A program made the translations under genes and the position numbers. The notes under the pieces are model-generated. The model was given only the letters and a program-made list of their open reading frames with translations, ran no database searches and was not told the DNA's origin. Below, piece after piece: positions 12,121 through 24,239 of a stretch of DNA of 64,000 bases. Each line of letters opens with the position of its first letter. Position 1 is the first letter of the stretch. Source of the stretch: Marchantia polymorpha subsp. ruderalis (lineage: Eukaryota > Streptophyta > Marchantiopsida > Marchantiales > Marchantiaceae); assembly GCA_037833965.1 (NCBI GenBank), contig AP031352.1, positions 3,886,501 to 3,950,500 on the forward strand, given 5' to 3'.

Positions 12121-13292
12121 AAAGAAATTCCTCCCTTCCTGCACGAGCGGGCAGCCGTGACATGCGGTCCGTTGTGAGCGTGGTTCGAGCCCAGTAGTCA
12201 TCGCTAAATGTACCGATACAGCTGGAGAATGACCTGGCACAGACTTCGCCGGGAGAGCGTGGCACGAGAGCGGACCCGATCCCGGTCGTCGCAGACTGTG
12301 CACCCTCCACAGCACAAGCGTCAGGACCGAAGGGCGCCGGGAATACTTCGCCCTTCGGCGACGGTCAGAGGACTGGCGTGCTCCGAATACGGGACTACGA
12401 GACGAAATACGAGCGGCTGGATTGGGGTACGGCGAGCGAGGTGGAAGAACGGACGGGGCGAGGAGTCCAGGCGGATCGATCTCGTGATAGCTGCTGGTGC
12501 TGCTGCAAGCAAACAAACGTCGTGCCTGCTCTTCACTCGCTCGGAAGAAGCAAAGAAAGACAGCGAGACGGGACCCTGGAGTCAAAGACCCGCGTCCAGA
12601 ACCTCAGCTTCGGGCCTCTCGGCATTTAAGCGTGGAGCTTGACCTGCGGAGGTTTTCTGCTCACTTCATCTCGAGAGCCACGGTGGGAATCTCAAGCTAC
12701 AAGGGAAGAGGAAGAGGAAGGGAAGGGCTTGACGGTGTTTTGTATTGGAAGCCAAGTCGCGAGGGTTTCCTCGAAGTAGGGTGTCGTGCTTTCTCTCGCG
12801 CTGTGATATCGAGGTTTCGTTCCACTTCTCTATCCGAATCGGACACGCCAATTGGCTGTTGTGGTGGATAAGGTCGTCTCGGATCAAGATACCCGGAGAG
12901 CTGATCTGCCTACAGGTATTTTATTCGTTCCCAGGCTGGTTTGACTTGATCAAAGGGGGCGTCGGGAGGTTTGCCTTTGGCTTGTTACGGGAGCTGGGTG
13001 GAGAGAGTATAAGAAGGTGCTCTCAATCTTTTCTGTTGCTCTGATTGTGTGAATCAGTTGCGTCCCAGTCGCGTCTGTTGTAGGTTTGTATCATTCGGTT
13101 CAAGCTAGTTCGGATTTCAATTTCAGTGCTCATTAAGTGTGTGTACAATCGACCAATTGGTCGAGAAGATCGTTGGGGAAGAGATTTTGTTTTCCAGTGT
13201 AGATAGAGAGGTGCAGATGATTTCGTGCTGAAGCAGAGAAAAATGATGGATTTTGCAGCACATGCAGTGAGTAGCTTCGGGATTAGCTATTG
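12121..13292 (+). promoter_or_regulatory. GC-rich upstream region and leader of the penta-EF-hand gene
   Basis: Composition switches abruptly from AT-rich to GC-rich at about 12.12 kb and falls back towards 13.1 kb, just before the ATG at 13293. Heavily overlapping open frames on both strands here are typical of GC-rich non-coding DNA and match no family I know. An exon-intron boundary inside the leader is possible but cannot be fixed without transcripts. Confidence 0.4.
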
Positions 13293-15228
13293 ATGGCAAC
13301 ACCTCAAGGAGGGAACTATCCGGCACCTTCTGCTCCGCCAGCCCCGAGTCCGTATCATCCTCAGCAGTCCTGGCAGCAGTCCAACTACAGCTCAGGCCCA
13401 GGCCCAGCAGATTACGGCTCCGCTCCGCCACCAAATTATAGTGCCGCACCTCCACCCCCGTCTCTTTCTTACAGTGCGAGTCAGAGGCTCCAGCCCACTT
13501 ATCAAACTCAGAGCTCATTCTCTGGCCAGCCTACTTACACTACCCAAAATACTTACGCAGGCACACCAACCCCTCCTCACTATTCAGAGTCGCATAAAAT
13601 GAGTAATTCGTACTCTCAGGCTCCAAGCAGCTATGCGCAACCTGGTGCACATCAGAGTTACGGACCGAGCCAGACATTACCGAACACTTACGGACAGTCT
13701 GCACCACAGACGAGCTATGGGAAGCCTGCTCCACCAGTTGGCTATGGACAACAACCATCATACTCATCGCAGTCCACCTATCCTCCACAATACCCTCCTG
13801 CTTATGGAGCTCCCTATGGGCAGCAAGGCTACGGTCGACCTAAGGTGCAGTTTCCTCCTGGAACTGATCCGGAGGCTATCATGGCCTTTGAGCAGGGTGA
13901 TGTAGATTGCAGCGGTTTCATCGAAGAAAACGAATTGGGCAGAGTACTGTCGTCAGGGATATCTTTCAGTATGCGTACTGTGCATTTGATGCTGCATCTG
14001 TATGCAGGGAAGACCTCAAACAAGATTGGTATGTCACACAAGCTGTCTCAAAGATGACATGTCGGTGTAATTGTAGATGAGGCGCTTCTTGCGACATAGC
14101 TATCTGAAGTAACGGATCGCTGTTTATCTTCGGTGTAGTCTTTGTTTAAGGATGTTTCCGTTCGCGAGCTCATTCATTATCCTTTTGCTATGATGGCCTG
14201 ATCACATGTCTGTGTTTCATGGAAGGATGTTTGGGAATCTGTGTTGTTGTGCATAAGCTCTAATGATCGAAGGTTCTGTTTTCCATGCCTCTCACCTTTG
14301 CCTGTTTGATATTGTGTGTGGACCACAGGACCAGTAGAATTTGTTGCTCTATGGAAGGCTTTGAAAGAATGGAAGGTGAGTACTTTATTCTTTCATCACA
14401 GTTTTATTTTCGGTCTTATGAGGTCAAGTAGCATGTTGTAAGAATGTTTTTTATTGGCTGTCTAACTTACTCGTCAGGTTGGATTTGCGCCTCACTCCGA
14501 ATTTGGTCGGTGTTATACATGCAGGGAGTGTTTGAGAGGTTTGACAGGGATCGTAGCGGGAGAATTGACACACAAGAGCTAAAGGATGCTCTCTTGAGCA
14601 TGGGATACGCTATTTCACCGAATCTATTAAGTATCTTGATATCAAAATACGATAAGACTGGGCAGGCCAAAGCTTTGGATTACGATAATTTTGTTGAGTA
14701 AGTTTCTATCACATCTACTCATGAATTGGAGTACGCGAGTAGGCGCAGTTGGAGAAAATGTCTTGTCTGAACTCTTTTCTCTGCTCTCGACCTAGCTTCA
14801 AAATGAAACGCTTGCAAGTCAGAGACATCTACCTCATCCAGTGTAGTCGATTTGAGGATACGTTCGAGGTTCCTTCACATGCGTGATGTACTGACGAGAG
14901 TGATGTCTTGTGTGTTTCGATTTCGTTTTGTACAGGTGTGGACTTGTTGTGAAGGTCAGTGTTTCAACCTACCCTATAACCTTTCTATTTTCAATGACAA
15001 CATTTTGTTAATCACCGAATTCGAGCTCAGTACGCGCCATATATATTTGTGAACATTACTGTCGGTGGTCGAGATTTACTTTTTTCTGAGCCTTCGTCTG
15101 TTTTCTCTCTAATTGTTGAACAGGGTTTGACGGACAGGTTTAAGGCAAAGGATGTGCAGTTCAGAGGTTCTGCGACCCTGGATTACGAGACATTTATGCA
15201 GATGGTTTTGCCTTTCATTGTTGCTTGA
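13293..15228 (+). CDS. Penta-EF-hand calcium-binding protein (ALG-2/CML48-50-like)
   Basis: This gene encodes a penta-EF-hand protein of the plant group related to animal ALG-2 and sorcin. The family binds Ca2+ and then associates with partner proteins or membranes. Five exons are read at 13293-14028, 14329-14375, 14525-14697, 14936-14954 and 15124-15228, all GT-AG and in phase, giving 359 residues. The first 190 or so residues are a disordered Pro/Gly/Tyr/Ser/Gln-rich region with repeated SYG, YGQ and PPPP-like units. EF-hand 1 is canonical (loop DVDCSGFIEENE, about residues 203-214), and EF-hand 3 is canonical (DRDRSGRIDTQE, about 268-279). The other three hands are degenerate, including YDKTGQAKALDYDNF and a C-terminal SATLDYETFMQMVLPF that would form the dimerisation hand. 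The start is the first ATG after in-frame stops. Exon 4 is only 19 bases but is needed to keep phase. The family call is secure; subgroup assignment is inferred. Confidence 0.9.
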
Positions 15229-18200
15229 GGACAAAGTGCACTTCATAAGTAGGCCTTAAGGCTTTTTGGAAGTCCATCGGTGACAGGAAAATTTTGAATT
15301 TGGGTTGAAAACACAACTATCTTCTGATATTTGTAGGAATGAACACATTAGAACAGATCTGTGCAGATTTTTGTAGGTAGCTGAGTTTACTTTCTGTTTC
15401 AAAGTCCAGTCTCAAATGAGTGGGTCTCTACGAAATTGATTTTTGACGCATTGCACTGCGATCCCAGCCTGTAGGCAAGGACACCCGAGCGGCAGTTGCT
15501 GCTCTTGTAGATAGATGTCTGCAAACTACTGCAAAATTCCGTGTTTCCTATGAAACCTTGGAATACTCACAGTTCAACTAATCAAAAACAAATCAAGGTG
15601 CCATTTCTGGCTACTTTTAGACAAGTGAGTCCTTCAAACGCTATCTTGTTGGATTGGTGGAAGTTCTGGATGTGGAAGTTTTCGTTGTGCCCTTTAAGTG
15701 ATGTGCAATTTTTGGTAGCACCTGTCGTAGTGCTGGGTATTTGCTCCTCAATACGAAGAAATATTCTACAGAGCCTGTTGAAGGACATTTCCGATTTTAT
15801 CGTATGGTTCTTAGTCGCCAATGTCAAGTCCATTCTGTATGTGAAATAAGTGCATTTGATGGACTTGAAAGATCGACATTATGTTTTTCTATGAGAGTTT
15901 CAGCTGCCTCAAGCCTAAAGAAGTAATGTTCTGACGGACCAGGAGATAACTTCTAACCCATTGATTACATCGTGTATGCGTCAGAATTCCGTAATTCGTA
16001 TCAGGTAAGGCATACTGTCAAGTACGAGACGCATAGTTGGTATTCGCGATGAAAGTTTGGCCGTATCTACGATGATGAGTATCTTCGTCGCTTCACGTTA
16101 GAGAAAATAACGTGACGGAGCTGTCGAAGTCTGCGTCGTCGAGCGGAAATCGGGGACGCCGAAGAGGAGAAGAGTGGAGCCTTTGCTGAGTAAGCACGGT
16201 GCAAAGTGTAACTGTTCGGCACGTTACATATTCGTGCCGCGTGCCACGTGAGTGCGCTCCCAGATGTCCGATCCGAGGCCGTGCCGTCGGCCCTGCTATC
16301 ACGCTTTCCAAAAAGACTTCGTCCTCGAGGGCCGTTCTCGTCGCAGCTTGACGTGGGCTTCAGTTGTGACCTTCTTGCCTTCCGGCCGTCAGCCAGGAGT
16401 CCGGACGAGCACGAAGCAAGCTGCGACTGCGAGGTGCAGCTGGCGAGGCCGAGTGACTTACTCAGCCTATCAAATTCTTTCGTCGAGGAGATCAATCGTT
16501 CGTTGCACTCTTCTATCATCTGTCCGCAGATATCCGAGCGTTTCACCAGTTACATCCCGAAGCTCCCCCAGAACAACTGTTTGGATAGGTTCGAGGGCCT
16601 CGTCCGTCAGGTCCGCTTTAGGTCTACCGTCGATCCCCGGGCCTACAATTCCTTTTAGCCTGTTGTAGCCAGCCCTAAGATGGTCTCTATTGTAGATGTC
16701 ACGTTTGCGTTTACAACTCGGATATAGTAAATCACTCAGTTCATGAAAAATTAATATTCAAAAGCATAAATAAGATAACAGTTCTGCTATCTTCTCGTGT
16801 ATCGTGATCAAGAAATTAATATAGGAGCTCGTCTGAGCCCAAGGATGAAAGAGGGAAAATAAGAAAATTAAGTAATTTTCTTTCATTCCTTGTAGTCACG
16901 AAAGTCTGAACCATCCAATTTTTCGGTAATTTATCTTCCAAAAAAGTAATTATAAATGGCAACAAACAAACTGAGGCAGAATACAAAATCGGCGTGACCA
17001 AATTCTCCAGAAAAAATCAGATGGCCCCCGGATCTGTGAGTTAGCAGATGACGAATGGCGTTCTGAAATTAGCGTCCAAATGTCGAAAGCATAGTTCGAC
17101 ACCACGGGCACCGTCCTTGAGCGATTCGTGGATATCCGGGAAGAGGAAGATGGTCCACCTCGACGGACATCTCAAAGGGCCAAGAGACGTTGCGTCGCCT
17201 GCCTTGCTTGCTTGGTTACTCCACCCAAGACCGAACGAACGGGAAACTGACCGTAGTACGAGACCGTCAATACGGCGACGGGTTTTGTCGGCCGGACCGA
17301 CGGTGCGCAAGACCTTTGCGTCGAGTCGGGACGATGTACGAACGGCTGCGTGTCGCTCAAAGTTGGATGACGATGTCCAAAAGCGAGCACGTCGGACCGT
17401 TCGAACCCCTGGTGTCCCCACCGGCGGGTGCAGCACGAGACCTCCGACGCAGCGGCTGTCGGTCCGGTTGAGCAGTCGCATATTCTCGAATCCTTAGCAA
17501 TGACTCTTGGTCACATCTATGGCTTGCTTGGTGGGGTCCTTTTGCTCTATTACTTGGTCCGCCCTAATCCGAGGGGCGATTCAGTGTTCAATTTTAGTAC
17601 AGTTAAGGCCTCACGGGTGCAACCGATCGCTCACATGAAATATGGAGAAGGTTGCACCTAGGTAGTTTTACAAGTACACCATGTGACTATTATTAGAACC
17701 TAGCCCCATCCAGGAGTTTGATACTTAGATGACGTCTGCTGGGTATTTGCTACGGATTTATAGAAGGGGCCAATAGGCATATGATGTACTATCAAGTTAA
17801 TTGAAAAGTGATCATTCATGAAAAAGATATAGTCCAAGATTTATGAAGTCTTAATTATTTAGAAGAGGTTAAAAAAACGCATTCAACAATTATTCATCTA
17901 ATTTGTATTTCTATAGTTGATCAAAAGATTATTGGAAATTGTGTGACTGATATAAGTGCTTTGTTAGTAAAAAACTAAGAATAACATATGTTCGTAGACT
18001 ACTTTTTGTACTAAAAATAAAACATGAAAAAATAGTCTATACTATATATTTCCATAATAATTCGAAGAAAGCAGTAACTTATGTTAGTGTACTAGTCCCT
18101 CTGTTACTATACTCGCTTGCTTTCATTTTGTATAATTCGCTATTTATTCATTTTCGAGGCCGTTCGATGGGTACTTGCTTTATGACTTATTGCTGTTTTC

Positions 18201-18720
18201 CTTTTATTCAAGTGGCTGTTCTATGTGATTTGCGAGGCTGCCTAGAGAGCGGTGATTGCCACGGGTGCCGCATACTGTACTTTGCGGAAGTGAAACGCGG
18301 CGTGCGGTGATCGAGAACACCCGGAAGGTCGGAAAAATCATCCAAAAATCGATTGCCGTGGAATGCGTCCATGGCGAGACAGAGACGAGCATGCACCCAG
18401 AGCGAGCTGCGAGTCGGGGCCTCGAGTTGTGAGGCTACAGTCCGTAGCAGATCGGATGCGTGAGCAAACCGAGAGGTGGGCCATCAGCTCGATTTTGTGC
18501 GCAAAGGATCACGCGCGGGTTCCAGAAGTCGATGCACTGTTTCTACATCAACTTTCGATTCTGGCGGTGCGTGCGTGGGGGCCAATTTTCTCTTCCCCTT
18601 CGGACTTGATGGCCGGACTGTGAGCAAAATCCTCGGCTCGCTGTGGCCGGAGATTGTGGAAGAGAGAGCGCGAGATGATGAGCCCTTTCCCTTGACTCGC
18701 CCTTCGAGTCAGCAGTAGCA
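15229..18720. other. Intergenic region with three GC-rich islands
   Basis: After the 3' flank of the penta-EF-hand gene, three GC-rich blocks occur at about 16.08-16.66, 17.04-17.50 and 18.20-18.72 kb, separated by AT-rich DNA. The last adjoins the START-like gene and is probably its promoter and leader. The first two have no gene directly downstream. Their open frames (for example an ATG-started 149-codon frame at 17048 and an opposing 146-codon frame) overlap on both strands and resemble nothing known. They could be distal promoters, leader exons or non-coding transcripts. Confidence 0.4.
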
Positions 18721-21700
18721 ATGACGATCGACCCGATTATCCAGAATGTCGGTCGCTCCGCCGCACAGTTGTGGCAGGGTGCACAGAATTTCTTTCAGGT
18801 GAATTTTTCATTTCACTTTCACGGCCTGGAATTGCGAAGCATCAGTCGCCGGATAAGTTGTCATGATTTCAGAGATTCGGGCTTGGTTGATCAGCTCAGG
18901 CCATATGAGACTGTGCCTTTAGTGGTTTCTATTCATCTCCTGAGGTTTCAGCAGTCTTCTCCTCGTCCAATGTCTGGGAGCTTCTTGGAGGGTTCTGGAC
19001 ACCGCAGTGTGGGACATATTTAGTACATTTGGGCTGCAAATCAGTTTCTGGGTACTGCTGTGATGGTTTAGTTCCTATTTCCTGGGTATATTGAACTTTG
19101 CACCTCGGGGCCTCTCTGTGCAATGCACTGCAAAGAATGTTGCTTGTTTCTTCTGTCGCGAGCTGACACAGTGCTTGCATTTCCCACGCATTTGTTTGGC
19201 CCGTACACAGCCGGAATATTGCAGAAAATGTTACAACGAAGGCAGTTGTTTGGAGTCATAGCGCATGCTTTTAGTTGTAAGGAGAAGATTGTTTGACAGG
19301 ACGACGGGATTATCAACCCACAGGAAGGCTTGAACCCTTGTACCACCCGTTTCGAAGCACGAGCACTGAATGTATCTGGCTTGTCGTGCCAGAGTGAGCA
19401 TTTCTTACTTGTCGAGTGCTCTGCTGAATACTGAACCTTGTACAATTCGGTTCCCAGGAGATACAGTCATCAGTACGTCGCACTATTGAGAATGGCCAGC
19501 AAAGTCCAAATTCTCTGAAGACTAAGTATCCTCAAATAAACGAGGCATCAAAGGGTGCTTCCTCCGGATCTTCGACTGCTCTCCGCGATTTGGAGCCTTG
19601 GCGAAAGAATCCAACTTGGGAGGATGACACACCGGTTATGGAGGTTTCATTCTTCACTGTCCGGCTGTGTTTGTGTATTCTGTTCTATCACCGTGGAATA
19701 GAAATGCCTCCATGTGGATGTAGTCCAGGTGTGTTCTGTCCGGTTCGGTTTCTGTGGACTTGAACTAGATGAATCAATTTTGATTATACAGTCATTTAGG
19801 CACTCAAGTAATATATTCTGCTTCGAAGTTCTGCTTCGAAGCAATAGAAGTCCCATATCTTTTTTGAACATACATGCTGCTGTTCAAGGGTTCTTTTGTG
19901 CACGTTTGTAGTTTTGGTGTGGCAAACACTTGCAATGACATCACTAGACTTTCAGGATAGCTGCATTATCATCAACAAGTTTGGTGTTCATGGGTAGGAA
20001 ATGGTCGACGTTAATGGATCTGACTGAGAAATTACTCATCGTGTGTCTGGACAAGTAATGATGACCAGAGTTTCCCAAGCAAGCTCTAGTCTGTAGAAGC
20101 ATTTAAACTTCAAGAACAGGCTCAATCCGCTGAGGGGAACCTTTCAGACATGGAACGAACGAAGCAAAAACATGCACTGTCGCAGGTCTTGAAACAGATC
20201 TTTCTCAGCCCGGCGTTTGGGTTTGTTGATGTTGAAATTTTTAGAATCATTACAGTGGTTGACAAGACTTGCACATTTTTGCGGGGCCTTAGTACACCAC
20301 TCAGAATGAGAAAAACACCCTTGTATTCCCTTCCAATGTGGGAGAGGTGCCGGTCAGCGGGTAGAACTAATTATCTTGGCTTGCAGTCGAGAATGTCGAA
20401 TCCCGTCCAATGCTCCTGTTTTTTCCAGCGTTGAGCTTCAGCTGCGAGATGAGATTCAAGGCTGTAGGTCGGGGGATAACGACCAATTTTTAGGAAAAGT
20501 CGTTAATCATGAACTCAATGGTTGTTATTGTGGAAACATATCGTGATGGACCTTCTCTATGTTTATCTCCATTGTTGTTTAGTTCATAAGTTTCTGTTAT
20601 ACACAAATCTCACCAATGCTATCCATCGTTCACAGGTCACCGTTCCTGAAGGTTCACTCTGTCAGCTAAACTCGATATTTAAAGTGGGGCTGCCTCCTGA
20701 GGCCGTATTCGATATCCTCAGCGACCCAGGGAATAAACGTGTGTTTAAAAACATCAAGGTACGTGGCATGATGCGCGTGTGTTAGTATTCGTAGATAATT
20801 TTTACGTCACTCGTTCTTTCTTCTTGACTCATCTTTATAGTTCTATTCTCGTAGCTTCACTTTCAAGAAGGCTCGTTTCGATCTCCAGTGTTTTAGTTTA
20901 GTGACGGTATCATATAGAAACTTATTTTGAGTCGGGTCATTACAGGAGGTAAAGTACCGGAAATTGTTGGAAGACCACGGACACCGTCAGATTGTTGAAA
21001 TAGAACAAGCCGCCATATGGCGTTTCCTCTGGTTGTCTGGAACCTTGAATGTTTGTGTACGAGTAGACCAAGATCGCCGAGCTCTAACGGTATGTACAAG
21101 TCACTTTGACCCACGTCTTTCGTGCAGAGTTTTTCGGCCTGTTTTTGTTAAGGAATGAGTAAAAACCTTCCTAATGTAGAGGGAAGGTTTGGGGTCGCAT
21201 CTGAATCGAAATCTTGACAATTTGTGTTCGAGCTTGGCAGGGTACTGGAGCGTTAATAGCCGTCGCGAGGTTTGCCCTCGTCATAATGTTTATTTAAATA
21301 TGCATCGTGCTTGTGTTGTCCTCCTTGCAGCTGAAATATGATCTTGCGAAAGAAGGCTTCATGAAGAAATTTGAGGGGAGCTGGGAAATTCAACCACTGT
21401 ATATAGATATGGATGATGGTACAGACTCGAGAGGTAGAATAGCATCTCTGGTGCATTTACAACAGGTGGTGCAACCGGCTATGATGCCGCCGCCCCCCTT
21501 TTTAAGGTACGTACGTGGAATTACAACCAGGACGACGGAGAAGATGCTAGAGGACTTGCAAGAAGAGGGGAGAAGGCTGCGGGAGGGCAGGGCAGTTTCT
21601 GAGCTTTCGCAAGCTGAAGAGCAAGTCCACCGTCGGGCTGTAGCTGAGGCCGAAAAGGGTTACGTTTTAAGGAGACACTGGAAGTTGCATACGAATGCCG

Positions 21701-21756
21701 GCGGGTTGAAGAGAAGGCAACGAAGGAGAAGACGAAGAATCGGGCGATTCGTGTAA
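18721..21756 (+). CDS. DUF220 / START-like lipid-binding superfamily protein
   Basis: The product belongs to the plant DUF220 family, within the START/polyketide-cyclase-like fold whose members hold hydrophobic ligands in a helix-grip pocket; the ligand is unknown. Five exons are read at 18721-18798, 19458-19643, 20636-20758, 20946-21089 and 21331-21756, in phase, giving 318 residues. The N-terminus carries [13 protein letters not shown], followed at about residue 89 by [12 protein letters not shown] and then the family hallmark [20 protein letters not shown]. Next come [25 protein letters not shown] and [16 protein letters not shown], the usual order of DUF220 blocks. The C-terminal part (from about residue 235) is charged and probably helical, ending in an arginine-rich [14 protein letters not shown] tail. 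No signal peptide is visible. The donor after exon 2 (GTTTCA) is weak but phase agrees. Intron 2 is about 1 kb. Confidence 0.87.
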
Positions 21757-24239
21757 GGGAGTAGTGTCCATCTTGTCAAAGAGCATCCACCGACAGATGA
21801 TTGTCTGAACGGTTGTCGACATTATTTTATTCGCCTTGGACATGCAAGTTCTACCATACACCATCTTGCTCGTGGTAGATGCATCTCCAATTGTGTATTA
21901 AATCAAGAGCATTCATGTTTCATCTGCAGCACTTCTGCCCCCAAAGGAGCAAGTTAGATGGCCAGTGGTGCTTTCATATGTTTGCTATTGTGGACTGAAG
22001 TCCAGGCGGCCGATCATGGAAGGCGTTGGCTGTAGCTTTTTCGGAAGGATATCAAGTAATATCACATCAACTTTTAAGTAAATTGGGCTGCGTACATCGC
22101 CAGAACAAATTTCTCTTTCTTACCTGCAATCTAGCGGGGAGGAGGAAGGAGGAGATTTGTGTGTAAATAAGTCCAGTGAGTAAATTCTCGCAGTTGAAAT
22201 CATAGAAGGTATCGATCTTTCAGACATCTTGTAGACTCAAATCACCAAATCTTATTCATTCTCAGTCATGATGCGACTGATATTGCCACGTCTTCAGCGA
22301 ACTAGGATTTTGGCTCCAGACAAAAGAAAGCACACATAGAAACCCGCGAACACACGAGGACAGTCCAACCCTGCGTTGGTTTTCGCATCACCTACAAACG
22401 TGACATGTAAAGACATCAACTCTTAAAGAGCTTAATCAATCTGACTATTATCTGAACGGTATCGGAACCACGATGACGCTGTGCAAAGTGAGCAAGGATC
22501 GGCAAACAATATTCTCGATTCGCTGACCAAGTGTTTGTTCTAGTCGTAGTTCTCGTCCATGGTGCTTTATTTAGATTCTGTGTGACCCTGTTGCGTTCAT
22601 GTAGTCTCTTTGAGTGAGGTAACCTGAATGGTTTATCCTCGACCTGACATGATGAAGTACAGAGTTCTATATAAAGAGGCCCTCTTCCATGGAGTGGGTT
22701 GTGACATTTAACAGGCCCATAGCTTAATAAGGACGACGAGGGGATCTTATTTTTGCAGTTGCCTGAATGAAGGACAAATCTTCTTCTCCCTTCAAGCAGC
22801 TTGTCTCAAGTTAACCCATCATTGTGCTTCATACAAGATTAGAATCTTGGACAATGACTGCTCTTTTTATAGATAACTGTCAGCTTTGTGGGTCGAATGC
22901 TTCTCCTTCTTCACTCGACGAAGCTCTTGAATTTCACGTAGCGGCGGATCTGATCCGGAGAGAGGGATCTTACTCGGTTTGATTCTGTCCACTTGCCTGT
23001 AAAGCACGAAAAGCCCACAGTGCTCCTCTGCGAAGGAATCTGAATTTTGGATTAAACTGAACTTCTTTGCACAATCATGCGATATCTGTGATTTTGCCCA
23101 TGGGGAGCCGATTTCCCTTAATCCGCGGAACCTACTGCACATATAATATGCCAATGGCACGTACTCTCATCATTAGCTCTTGCGGGCAGCACCGTCACGT
23201 GACTTAAACTACGCATCGAGAACCATAAGCGAGTAAGTATGGAGTAATCTATCCCCACCCCTCGAAGTAAGTATGACATGACTCGTCGAAGACTAACCTT
23301 CATTTTAAGGACGACTAACCACGTCGACAGCATCTCTCACCCGCCATGGTTTCATCCAAAGCTCATTGAGACATGAAACACGCAGCAACGATTTCAAGCC
23401 GTCTTTGGTCTCGGATCTTACGCCTCACGATCCGTCGGCAGTGAGCCTAGTGGCGTCGTATGTATGTACGAACCAATACTGTCCACGGGATGACATTAAC
23501 GGATCCAACTTTCATCCGTCCAAAGTAATCATTGTTCCAGGCTTCAAGCAGCATAACAAGAGCCTCGTGTACGACCATAATAGCCGGAATATCTGTTCTC
23601 TTATTTTCTGGTATACTTTATTTAACATGGTGGTCTAGTGGGAATACATTGCATAAATCGCGTGATGACCACAGCGGTTCATTAAAGAGTTCTGATTTGA
23701 TAGCTAAAATAGATGTTTCCATAGGTCTAATGCTAGATGATGTTATTTAAAAAATATTTAACTCAATGATTAAGATAGATTTTTATTTTATAATATTTTT
23801 TCATTGATAATATTTGGTTTTATTTTAATTTTTGTTAGAATATTGCATAATTTATTTGAGATAATATGCTTCCCGAGATTTTATTGTATAGTTAAAGTGA
23901 AAGTGAAACTATTGTTATTCGTGGACATTTAATATATTTCTTGATATTATTTCTTGTGCTCAATAATTTTTTATTTTATTTAGCATATTTTATGTTTTAC
24001 AATATATTATATATTTCAATTGAGTTGATGCTATTACGATATGACATTCGTTGTTGTGACACTATCAATTTGATAATTAGGATTTATACCTTATGACATA
24101 TTTCCCATGTCGATCACCATGCTGAGTAGGCATCTCCTTATAGGACTTCCGATCCGTGTCTATCCAGATGTCCATGGTTTAGTAAATTTGTGACAAGCTC
24201 TTCTGGTTTCTAATTTCTAAGCTCGTCTGGTCCAGAAGC
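21757..24239. other. Intergenic DNA, mostly featureless
   Basis: This begins with the likely 3' UTR of the START-like gene. A minus-strand frame at 22867-23134 (89 codons, basic end KKEKHSTHKADSYL) follows a plausible CAG acceptor, but I found no upstream exon that joins it in phase. From about 23.70 to 24.10 kb the DNA is very AT-rich. No RNA gene or transposon ends were recognised. Confidence 0.4.

Noticed and set aside
16248-16658. 136-codon plus-strand frame in a GC-rich island
   Set aside because: It starts at GTG, has no clear splice sites or family similarity, and overlaps long open frames in other phases.
17041-17497. Opposed ATG-started frames of 146 and 149 codons
   Set aside because: Both strands are equally open over the same interval, and neither product looks like a folded protein family; compositional effect is the simpler explanation.
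19310-19390. tRNA-like segment (minus strand GGTTCAAGCC box)
   Set aside because: A B-box-like string is present, but no cloverleaf with acceptor and anticodon stems could be paired; it also lies within an intron of the START-like gene.
22867-23134. Possible last exon of a minus-strand gene
   Set aside because: The acceptor is plausible, but no upstream exon joins in the required phase without an implausibly short intron.
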